From a virus, in the IMG/VR virus record IMGVR_UViG_3300025430_000036, positions 1 to 49,361 of that record: a stretch of DNA of 49,361 nt; one strand, written 5' to 3'. This document shows positions 23,091 to 30,402 of the stretch, piece by piece. How positions within the stretch are numbered: position 1 is the stretch's first letter; each line of letters begins with the position of its first letter. The notes under the pieces are model-generated. The model was not told the DNA's origin, did no database searches, and saw nothing but the letters and a program-made list of their open reading frames with translations. A program made the position numbers and the translations under genes.

Positions 23091-24874
23091 CTTAGTTTTG
23101 CTTTGAGCTCTTTGATTTCTTCGCTCAATTCTGCAATAGCAGCAAATGCTAACGCACTTAGCTTGGCATAGTCAACCGCTAGGCTACCGTCCTCACGAGT
23201 ACGACTTGCTAATGGGAAGCTAGCTTTAACTTTTTGTGCTATTACCCCAAAATCTGCTTTTTGTACAAAGTAGCCATCAACCCCGCCTTTAGACTCAACA
23301 TAGGCATCAGTCCAATCAAATAGATCGCCACCAATTGCTAATACTGTTGCTAGTGCATTTGGAATAGGGCGAACATTTTCTTTAAACTTAATGTCAGATG
23401 ATGCAAATGCAATAACGTTATCTGATGCACGAATTTGTCCAGTAGTTGCGCCACTAGCACTACCAATATTCATACTACCAAATGTTACTGCTGATGTAGT
23501 TGCAATGCTTTGCGGTAAACTTAATGTTACTGAGCCAGTGGCACCACTAACAATAACTTGGTTTGCTGTGCCACTAAGACCAGAAACCGTTGAACCTGGA
23601 TTATAGGTACTGCCAAGTGGAACAAATGTACTACCAATTGTAATGCCCTGATTAATCAATGCACTATTTGGTATATTGTTAAAGTTTGTACCGCGCAATG
23701 TTGGGCTAGAGTTAATAGCGACGTTTTGGTTAATAAACGAGGTACCTGTTATAGTTAGTGTATACGAGCCATTATTAACACCTGTACCTCCAAGTGCTGG
23801 CGGTACGACGCCACTTGATAATGTAGCAAGAGGTAAACCGTTTAACGTACCTGTGCCAACTAAATTGGTTGTTCCAGTAAATGTTGTTGTGCCGTTAGTT
23901 TGTAAATTAACAACGTTGCCTAGGCCAGTAATGTTAGGCTGACTTGGTGTGTTAATAGTTCCGTTGAATCCGCCAGTTGTAGTAACTGTACTTGCAGAAA
24001 TACCATTAGTTACACTTATTGTACCAGCAGTAATGCCCGGGGCAGATATGTAACCAGCTACGTTACCACTTAGTGTTCCAACAAAGCTACCAGCTGTTAT
24101 GGTACCTGAGGTATTAACGGCTGTAGCATTAAGATTTGTTGCATTGATAGAACCATCACTAGTACGTTCTACAATCGTGCCGCCTAGTGCAGCTTGTTCT
24201 TGTGTTCCAATTTTCCAATTAACTGATGGAGAAGCATTAAAATTAAGACCTGGCTTAACTAAAGAAAAGCCAGTAATCTGAGTTGTTGTAAATGGTAAAT
24301 CGCCGGAGAACATTGCACCAACGGTGTTATTAACTTTAACTTGCAATACTTGGTGTCCACCACCTGATGTATCGTATATCTTAGTTGATGTAATAACTGT
24401 ACCGGCGAACTCTGGTGGCAACGCACCAATTGTTTTCCAACCATCTCCGTCACCGCTTGTTGGATTTCCTGTCCATACTTTAAGTGCATTAGTGTCTGAT
24501 ACAAACCATAAGTCACCTCCCTTGGAACTAGTATCTCCCGGAGGGGCATTTAGTGTGCTAACTGTTGCACCTGTATTAATTTTCCAACCTGGGAAATCTT
24601 GTCCGCCAGTTACTGTACCAGTATATGTACGTAAAATATTGTTTGAAGAGTCCCACCACAACTGTCCAACTAACGGATAATTAGTCGGGGTACTTCCAGA
24701 AAAATTTTCTAGTAATCTAATAAAGTTTTCGTTTAACGCAGTACCGTAGTCGGGTGTGTTTTGACCGATTAAATTTAAGTCTGTAGACGTACTATCAATT
24801 ACAGTAGGTGATAATCCAGTACCGCTTGATGGTATTGGGTCACCGTTTCGTTTTTTAAGTTGATAATTGGCCAT
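23087..24874 (-). CDS. Tail fibre with S74 intramolecular chaperone
   Basis: A 595-residue fibre. The N-terminal about 220 residues (GDPIPSSGTGLSP, YGTALNENFIRLLENFS, LVGQLWWDSSNN) are shared with the fibres at 24912-26858 and 28095-29699 and probably bind the virion. A repetitive Gly/Thr/Asn shaft follows (VVPPALGGTGVNNGSYTLT). From about residue 490 SSDIKFKENVRPI opens a peptidase S74-type domain, with LFDWTDAYVESKGG and a C-terminal alpha helix ending LKAKLR. In endosialidases and related fibres such domains trimerise the fibre and then cut themselves off at a conserved Ser, here the Ser-Asp near 491. An ATAAATA motif lies just upstream. Confidence 0.87.
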   Translation of the reverse strand: MANYQLKKRNGDPIPSSGTGLSPTVIDSTSTDLNLIGQNTPDYGTALNENFIRLLENFSGSTPTNYPLVGQLWWDSSNNILRTYTGTVTGGQDFPGWKINTGATVSTLNAPPGDTSSKGGDLWFVSDTNALKVWTGNPTSGDGDGWKTIGALPPEFAGTVITSTKIYDTSGGGHQVLQVKVNNTVGAMFSGDLPFTTTQITGFSLVKPGLNFNASPSVNWKIGTQEQAALGGTIVERTSDGSINATNLNATAVNTSGTITAGSFVGTLSGNVAGYISAPGITAGTISVTNGISASTVTTTGGFNGTINTPSQPNITGLGNVVNLQTNGTTTFTGTTNLVGTGTLNGLPLATLSSGVVPPALGGTGVNNGSYTLTITGTSFINQNVAINSSPTLRGTNFNNIPNSALINQGITIGSTFVPLGSTYNPGSTVSGLSGTANQVIVSGATGSVTLSLPQSIATTSAVTFGSMNIGSASGATTGQIRASDNVIAFASSDIKFKENVRPIPNALATVLAIGGDLFDWTDAYVESKGGVDGYFVQKADFGVIAQKVKASFPLASRTREDGSLAVDYAKLSALAFAAIAELSEEIKELKAKLR

Positions 24875-24897
24875 GTTAACTCTTTATGTATTCTATA

Positions 24898-24904
24898 TAT
24901 TTAT
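24898..24904 (-). promoter_or_regulatory. Late-promoter-like ATAAATA motif
   Basis: ATAAATATATA lies 23 bases before the start of the S74-type tail fibre, between that gene and the stop at 24912. AAAGAG between motif and ATG is a plausible ribosome-binding site. It fits the T4-like late-promoter core with no -35. Confidence 0.55.
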
Positions 24905-24911
24905 CCACTTT

Positions 24912-26858
24912 TTAGCTTGTCTTTTGTATATAACATAAAGCATAAAAAGGTGGGCGATTTTCGTGTGGCTGTCCGCCGCCTGTACTGGTTGTACTACCCG
25001 ATATTGTTACGCTATGGGCGTGTGTTGTGGAATCTGCAATACTTACAGAAATCCCTGTTAAGCTAGTTGACGTGCTTTTTTGGCTGTCATCGTAGTTCAT
25101 TTCGTACCATGGGCCTGTCCAGCCGCCTGCTGCACGGTATCCAATTGTGTGTGAGTGCCCAGGATCGTATACTGATGCTGAGTGATTATGTTGCCCGCCT
25201 GCTGTTGTACTAAATGTTCCAGTTTGTGTATGTGCATGAGATGGAATCATTGTGCTGTCAATTGTTACAGAGTTTGCACCGCCTGTTGCTCCTACTGCAT
25301 AACCGCCAGTAGCACTTGCACCAACAATAAATTGCCCGCGTAAATCTGGTGTTCCGCCAGATCCATCGCATAATTGCCATCCTGCAGGGATAGCAGATGC
25401 TAGTCCGCCCCACATAATAATTGCACCAGTTGGGATAACCGAGTGTACAAATGCAGTAGTTGCCACTGTTGTAGACTTATCAGTTAACGCTTTAGTAGTT
25501 GCTGTAGCATTTACTAAACTTGGATTAGTTAAAGTATTGTTTACGCCAACGGTATTTGATATGTTACCACCAGTTACCAATGCGTTGCTTGTAACTAAAT
25601 TGCTTACCTGTGCTGTTGTGGCTGTTAGTGTTGCTAAACCTGTTGCTGATCCGCCGGTGATTACAGCATTACCAGAACTAAAGTTAGTAGCTTGTACAGT
25701 ACTAGCATTTATTGTAGCTATACCGGCAAGAGATCCGCCGGTGATTACAGCATTACCAGAACTAAAGTTGGTTGCCTGTGCAGTTGTTGAAGTTAATCCC
25801 AACAATGTTGCAGAGGTTGCTGATATTGCTGATATTCCTGTCAACGAGCCGCCTGTAATTAGTGCGTTACCAGAACTAAAGTTAGTAGTTTGTAAACTGC
25901 TAGCAGTAGATAATGAAATACCAGTGATAGATCCACCAGTGATTACAGCATTACCAGAACTAAAGTTGGTTGCTAACGCTGTAGTTGTTGTTAAGTTTGT
26001 TATACCTGTTATACTTCCGCCAGTGATTTGAGCATTGGCTGTAGTAAGATTAACAATGGCGCCATTTGTTGATGTAACATTACCTGTTAAGGTGCCAACT
26101 AATGTTGTAGCAACAACGTTTCCGGTTACGTTACCGACTACGTTACCAGTTAATGTTCCGCGTAGTGTAGTAGCATTAACGTTACCAGTTAGGTCTCCTG
26201 TTACAGATCCTGTTACAGATCCAATTATGCTGGCATTAATTACCGGGTTAGCTATAGAATTATTAAATGTAATACCGGCATAAATTGTTGGAAACCCGCT
26301 TTCAAATCCAACAGGGTTAAATTGCGATCCACTAATAGTAGCATACGTTGTATCGCCGTATTGTAATTTAAGAACGTTGTGTATGTTGGTAGAACCATCT
26401 GTTAAACTAACAGGAATAGCACCGCTGATGCCTTGTCCCGATGTATATGTTGGGCCTATTAATTTAAATCCATCTGCGCCATATGTGTCGTAGATATACA
26501 GTTGTCCAGTAGTCTGTTTATACCAAAAATCTCCAACTTTAGGAACTGCTACAGTATCGACGCCGGGCTGTAGTGTAGAATTTGTAATACCAGATACTGG
26601 TTGCCAACCCGAAGTTCCTGTGTAAACTTTAAGTGTTTGTGTGCTTTTGTCAAACCAAAGCTGACCCTGTAATAATCTATTAGGGGGTTGTACAGTATGA
26701 GCGAAATTCTCTAGTAAATGTATTAAATTTTCATTTAATGCATCGCCGTAACCCACGTAATTAGGGCCAGGGAGGCTTATACTAGTGGTATTATCTATAG
26801 TTCCGTCTAGAATTGGAATCGATACACTACCGTCCCTTGATGTTATTGTATATGACAT
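24912..26858 (-). CDS. Tail fibre with C-terminal collar domain
   Basis: A 648-residue fibre. The N-terminal part has YGDALNENLIHLLENFA and LLQGQLWFDKSTQTLKVYTG, the shared virion-anchoring domain. The middle holds two repeat classes. First are GNV-type repeats (LTGNVVGNVTGNVVATTLVG), near residues 210-260. Then come four or five 'TNFSSGNAVITGGSITGI' repeats. From about 476 GAIIMWGGLASAIPAGWQLCDGS starts a tail-collar domain of the T4 gp12 kind, followed by PDLRGQFIVGA, a His-rich region with several HSH and HAH elements, and the end HENRPPFYALCYIQK. Such C-termini in gp12 bind metal through His pairs and recognise lipopolysaccharide. It is likely a receptor-binding fibre. Confidence 0.88.
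   Translation of the reverse strand: MSYTITSRDGSVSIPILDGTIDNTTSISLPGPNYVGYGDALNENLIHLLENFAHTVQPPNRLLQGQLWFDKSTQTLKVYTGTSGWQPVSGITNSTLQPGVDTVAVPKVGDFWYKQTTGQLYIYDTYGADGFKLIGPTYTSGQGISGAIPVSLTDGSTNIHNVLKLQYGDTTYATISGSQFNPVGFESGFPTIYAGITFNNSIANPVINASIIGSVTGSVTGDLTGNVNATTLRGTLTGNVVGNVTGNVVATTLVGTLTGNVTSTNGAIVNLTTANAQITGGSITGITNLTTTTALATNFSSGNAVITGGSITGISLSTASSLQTTNFSSGNALITGGSLTGISAISATSATLLGLTSTTAQATNFSSGNAVITGGSLAGIATINASTVQATNFSSGNAVITGGSATGLATLTATTAQVSNLVTSNALVTGGNISNTVGVNNTLTNPSLVNATATTKALTDKSTTVATTAFVHSVIPTGAIIMWGGLASAIPAGWQLCDGSGGTPDLRGQFIVGASATGGYAVGATGGANSVTIDSTMIPSHAHTQTGTFSTTAGGQHNHSASVYDPGHSHTIGYRAAGGWTGPWYEMNYDDSQKSTSTSLTGISVSIADSTTHAHSVTISGSTTSTGGGQPHENRPPFYALCYIQKTS
25651..25970 (-). 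repeat. Near-identical direct repeats inside the collar fibre
   Basis: Four copies of a roughly 35-40 base unit, centred on GATTACAGCATTACCAGAACT read on the plus strand, lie near 25651-25690, 25736-25775, 25849-25885 and 25933-25970, spaced by about 85-115 bases. The third copy diverges (TAATTAGTGCGTTACC). They encode the 'TNFSSGNAVITGGS' unit. A related, weaker copy lies near 26018. Confidence 0.85.
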
Positions 26859-26878
26859 ATTACGTTCTCTTTATAGTA

Positions 26879-26885
26879 TACTTAT
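26879..26885 (-). promoter_or_regulatory. Variant late-promoter-like motif ATAAGTA
   Basis: AGATAAGTATAC lies 20 bases before the start of the collar-domain fibre, with AAAGAG between it and the ATG. It has the same position and spacing as ATAAATA in front of the neighbouring genes, but with A to G at the fifth base, so it is a likely weaker or variant late promoter. Confidence 0.4.
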
Positions 26886-26891
26886 CTAAAA

Positions 26892-28091
26892 TTACCAATT
26901 AATTGTTACTACGCCGGTTGCACCAGCGCCACCTGACCAGTTTAATGGGCCGTGGTAATTCCATGCACTTGCACCTGATCCACCCGCACCTGGGCCTTGC
27001 CCAGGGTTACCATTAGCATTATTAAGTGGGGGAGTTTGACCTCCCTGTCCAAACGGTGTGCTTCCTCCTGCTCCGCCATATTGATCGCTTTCGCCACCGT
27101 TTGATGAGCCGGGGTTTCCGGGGTTACCTGTAGGGCCGCCCGGAGCTCCGCCACTACCGCCACCATTGGTATATCCGCCACCACCGCCGCCACCGCCGGT
27201 TAATAAAATAGATCCGTGTGATCCAGAAATAACAGTATCTCCGCCACTAGAACCTCCCGGGGCGCCATATGTTCTTCCTACAAATGGGGCTCCAGAGCCT
27301 CCATTTCCTACACTTATTTGTACAGTTTCGCCTGGGGTAACAGTTAATGCTTGTCCTTGCGTAAATCCGCCGGAGCCACCGCCTCCGCCTCCGCCTCCGG
27401 CTTCTACTTCATTGGAACCGCCGCCACCGCCGCCTCCGGCTGCTGCATCGATTAATATGCTATGCACACCCGGCGGTACTATCCACCCATATGAGCCCGG
27501 CGAACTAAATGTAATTGACCCGGAATCCGGAAAAAACTTCTTCCATACTCCATCGCGTTTAACGAATCCCTTGGTAACATTATTCCAAGATCCACTTTGA
27601 TTCACAGTTGGATTTACAACTTCTGTCCAGACCCCACTACGTTTAACATACATACCATTGGTTCTCGGCGATGTAATTGGAACAGCAGGTGGGGGTGGGG
27701 GTGGTACAGAATTTACACGAGTATTCCAAATCATAGTACCAGCACTAGTATAAAGTGCAGCAGCTACACTACCCGGATTTCCATATGCTGGGTCACCGTC
27801 GTTGAGCCCTAGTACATCAATTGTAATAGCACCCGGGGATAGACTAGTAGTATAATCATTGTAATATGACCAATCATCGTTACTACCAATTGTTTCTCCG
27901 TTTATTTTTACTACAACATGATTATCCCCAGAGCATCTTAATGTATATGTATCTGCAGATGCAATGTTCACGTAATAGGTTATTGTTATCCACTGGTTAG
28001 TAGGATCTACTAAATCCGAATTAGGCCAAACTCCATATGCGTTTAAAAAACTATTATATGTAGCCCAAGTTGATGGATAAAATACGGCCAT
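26892..28091 (-). CDS. Polyglycine-rich adhesin (possible fibre tip)
   Basis: A 399-residue protein in three parts. Residues about 1-125 look like a lectin- or PA14-like beta-sandwich (YTLRCSGDNHVVVKINGETIG). A Pro-rich hinge (PPPPPPAVP, about 130-138) leads to two short repeats (GMYVKRSGVWTEV, GFVKRDGVWKKFFPDSG). A polyglycine region of about 170 residues follows, with runs such as GGGGGGG and GGSGGAPGGPTG. This composition resembles the stacked polyglycine-helix distal domains of gp38-like adhesins in T4-like phages, which bind outer-membrane proteins. It ends with GATGVVTINW. It lies between two fibres, as gp38-type proteins often do. Confidence 0.68.
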   Translation of the reverse strand: MAVFYPSTWATYNSFLNAYGVWPNSDLVDPTNQWITITYYVNIASADTYTLRCSGDNHVVVKINGETIGSNDDWSYYNDYTTSLSPGAITIDVLGLNDGDPAYGNPGSVAAALYTSAGTMIWNTRVNSVPPPPPPAVPITSPRTNGMYVKRSGVWTEVVNPTVNQSGSWNNVTKGFVKRDGVWKKFFPDSGSITFSSPGSYGWIVPPGVHSILIDAAAGGGGGGGSNEVEAGGGGGGGGSGGFTQGQALTVTPGETVQISVGNGGSGAPFVGRTYGAPGGSSGGDTVISGSHGSILLTGGGGGGGGYTNGGGSGGAPGGPTGNPGNPGSSNGGESDQYGGAGGSTPFGQGGQTPPLNNANGNPGQGPGAGGSGASAWNYHGPLNWSGGAGATGVVTINW

Positions 28092-28094
28092 CTG

Positions 28095-29699
28095 TTATCC
28101 TACCTGGAACCAAAAGTCGCCATCGTTACCGCCACTCGGTGGCCCACTAGAAACAGTATAGTTAAATTTTTGAGCTGTAATTGCTTGTGTGACAAAACCT
28201 GTTGTAGCAATTCTAGTACTGTTATCGCCCGCAGACGGTGTAGCTGCGGTTGCCACGCCTGTAAAGGACGGAGCATCAATTGGTGCTAGAGTAGATACTG
28301 CTGAGCTAATTGCATTATTACGATTGGTTACTTCTATTGCTACTTTATTAGTGTAGTCATTTATTAATGCAGTTGCTTCTCTATCTACGTATTCTGTTGT
28401 TGCTAGAGTTGTGCTATTATCGTGTAATGCTGGAGTTGGTGCACTTGGCGTGCCAGTAAAGGTTGGACTACTAATTGAAGCAAGTGACGGCAACTGACCA
28501 TTAATAGTATTAATAGATCCTTGCTGTGTGCTTATGTTTGATACCATTGTTGCAAGTTGGTTATTAACTGATACTGCTAACGTATCAATTGCAGAATTAA
28601 GAGTATTCTCTGCAGAAGTTATACTAGTTGATAGCTCAAGTTCAACAGTTGCAATGTTTGATGCCAATGTTGCGCTAACTGCATTTAATGCCGACGTTAA
28701 GGTCGCTACATTTGCTGCCAGGTTAACATTTGCTCTAGTTTCAACACCATCAACATACCCTTTTGTGGCTATGCCTAAGTTAGTAGTCGGGTTACCGTAT
28801 ACTGTGGCCAGGCCCGTTGTACCACTAACCGATAATGGAGAAATATTACCAGCTAAGGTAGTGTTTACATAAAACTGGAATCCGCCATCTAATGCTTTAT
28901 TTTGTAATACTAAAGATTTGTTACCAAACGAAATATTAGCGTTAGTTAAAATAACATTACCTATAACAGAAACATCACTTGCAAATGTGGTGCTAATGTC
29001 AGAACGTGCTATAGCGTTAGCGTATACGCCGCCAACAGTAACACTATTAGTTGTTGTGCCGTTTAATTGTACATTGCCTGCTAAGTTAACACCGGGTTGA
29101 ACTGTAGAGAAGGCAGTTGCGCTTGGGAACAGTGATACATTAGGAGTAAATGGGGTATCATAACTAGTAATAGATACAAGATGATTATTAGTGTATGTAT
29201 TAACTACTGTGTGACTATTGCCAGTTGTATCAACAATAGTTTCAACCACTGAACCGCTTTTACCTTGTCCTGCGGTATATCCTGGGCCAATAATTTCCCA
29301 TGCTGTTCCATTGTAGATTTTAAACTGTTGGTTAATTGTATCAAACCATTGGTCACCTGTTTTATAAACTGTAGGAGCAGAGGGAGATGCAGTTTGCTCA
29401 CTTGCAGGAATGAAATCTGTTCCGTTGTAAATCATTAAACGCTGATTGCCAGAATCCCACCATAGTTGCCCAGGTACTGCAAGAAACCCGCTATTAGCAC
29501 TTACGCCAGGTTCTTGTGCGCTGGCAAAATTCTCTAGTAGGCGTACAAAGTTTTCGTTTTGTATTTCGCCCCAAGATCTGTTATCACCGCTGGTAAAGTT
29601 TTGTCCAATTAAAGTTAAACCGTAATTGTCGTTTGTTGTACCTGGTATTATTGTTGTTAGTACATCACCGTTGGTGTTATTAATAATATAACTTGACAT
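28095..29699 (-). CDS. Tail fibre with shared N-terminal domain
   Basis: A 534-residue fibre. The N-terminus has the same design as two other fibres in the window: LIGQNFTSGDNRSWGEIQNENF, RLLENFASAQ, VPGQLWWDSGNQRLMIYNG, then a GDQWFDTINQQ repeat and WEIIGPGYTAGQGKSG. A long helical stretch (about 320-400, heptad-like: LNAVSATLASNIATVELELS) is probably a trimeric coiled coil. Two 'PSFTG..SAPTPALHDNSTTLATTEYV' type repeats follow. The C-terminus is short (PPSGGNDGDFWFQVG) and lacks a chaperone or collar domain. The gp38-like gene follows after three bases. Confidence 0.83.
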   Translation of the reverse strand: MSSYIINNTNGDVLTTIIPGTTNDNYGLTLIGQNFTSGDNRSWGEIQNENFVRLLENFASAQEPGVSANSGFLAVPGQLWWDSGNQRLMIYNGTDFIPASEQTASPSAPTVYKTGDQWFDTINQQFKIYNGTAWEIIGPGYTAGQGKSGSVVETIVDTTGNSHTVVNTYTNNHLVSITSYDTPFTPNVSLFPSATAFSTVQPGVNLAGNVQLNGTTTNSVTVGGVYANAIARSDISTTFASDVSVIGNVILTNANISFGNKSLVLQNKALDGGFQFYVNTTLAGNISPLSVSGTTGLATVYGNPTTNLGIATKGYVDGVETRANVNLAANVATLTSALNAVSATLASNIATVELELSTSITSAENTLNSAIDTLAVSVNNQLATMVSNISTQQGSINTINGQLPSLASISSPTFTGTPSAPTPALHDNSTTLATTEYVDREATALINDYTNKVAIEVTNRNNAISSAVSTLAPIDAPSFTGVATAATPSAGDNSTRIATTGFVTQAITAQKFNYTVSSGPPSGGNDGDFWFQVG

Positions 29700-29703
29700 A
29701 GTG

Positions 29704-30402
29704 TTATCCGATCGAACTTAAATTAGTCAATGTTTGAATACGCACAGTATAGTCGATTTGAATTAAACGGTTTAATGATTTTTGTACAGGGTGGAACACA
29801 ACGTGAGTTAACAATAAACCCGTTGAAGTTAAACCACTTGTTCCATCCAATGAGCGACCGCATAGGCCTAGTTCGTCAAACACGTATTCGCTGTTTAAAT
29901 TTTGGCTGTTGTCAGAATACGATTGACCAGAAGGCTCGCCGTAGTCCAATAAGCAACTAACTAAAATGTCTGTATAAATTGTACCAGGAATATGGGTTAC
30001 AGTCATTTTGTTATTAACAGGGTCTAAGTTAGCAATACTAGTATCGTCAACAATTTTAGAGTATGTAGGATTATATAAGTTACTGTTTAAGCCTGTTGTG
30101 TTAGTAGGCAAGTATGTGATAATGCCAGTTGGGTCTACGCTAGTACCGCCGTTACCAAATGTCATTTCGTAAATAAAACTGCCTTCGCTGGCATTTTTAT
30201 TAGCTACTGTACGAGCTAGTGCATAACTAAAATTCTCGTAGTGGATAGCATTAGACTTATCAATGTAAACTTCGCCAGATTCTGGATCAAAGATCTTAAT
30301 ATGTCCTCTTAGATAAACTCCAGAATTCTCATCTGGTTGTTGTTTTTGTGTATTTTCCACTGCGTTTTCCTCTAAATTTTGTTTGTTATCAGTATTTATC
30401 AT
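29704..30402 (-). CDS. Virion structural protein following the giant gene
   Basis: A 232-residue protein with a disordered Asn/Gln/Glu N-terminus of about 27 residues, then a folded part with VYLRGHIKIFDPESGEVYID (about 29-48) and FIYEMTFGNGGTSVDPTGI. The second half is beta-rich and ends QIDYTVRIQTLTN. It resembles tail proteins found beside baseplate genes in T4-like aquatic phages, but I cannot name it. Its ATG overlaps the TGA of the giant gene (ATGA), which suggests translational coupling. Position corresponds to that of T4 gp11 or gp10, without visible sequence similarity. Confidence 0.6.
   Translation of the reverse strand: MINTDNKQNLEENAVENTQKQQPDENSGVYLRGHIKIFDPESGEVYIDKSNAIHYENFSYALARTVANKNASEGSFIYEMTFGNGGTSVDPTGIITYLPTNTTGLNSNLYNPTYSKIVDDTSIANLDPVNNKMTVTHIPGTIYTDILVSCLLDYGEPSGQSYSDNSQNLNSEYVFDELGLCGRSLDGTSGLTSTGLLLTHVVFHPVQKSLNRLIQIDYTVRIQTLTNLSSIG
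30393..30399 (-). promoter_or_regulatory. ATAAATA motif inside the start of the 232-residue gene
   Basis: The sequence ATGATAAATACTG contains the start codon of the 232-residue structural gene and, right after it, the same ATAAATACT string that precedes gp6 and gp25. A transcript starting from it would lack the annotated ATG, so either it serves genes further downstream or it is a chance coding overlap (Ile-Asn-Thr codons). Confidence 0.3.

Noticed and set aside
25537-26031. Plus-strand open frame of 164 codons across the collar fibre
   Set aside because: It mirrors the repeated, stop-poor minus-strand fibre sequence, gives a low-complexity Pro/Val/Ala product and has no start signal.
27166-27600. 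Plus-strand Pro-rich frame opposite the polyglycine adhesin
   Set aside because: Reverse complement of Gly codons gives Pro codons automatically; no separate evidence for expression.
23087-29699. Diversity-generating retroelement acting on the fibres
   Set aside because: No reverse transcriptase and no template/variable repeat pair were seen; the repeats in the collar fibre are internal shaft repeats.
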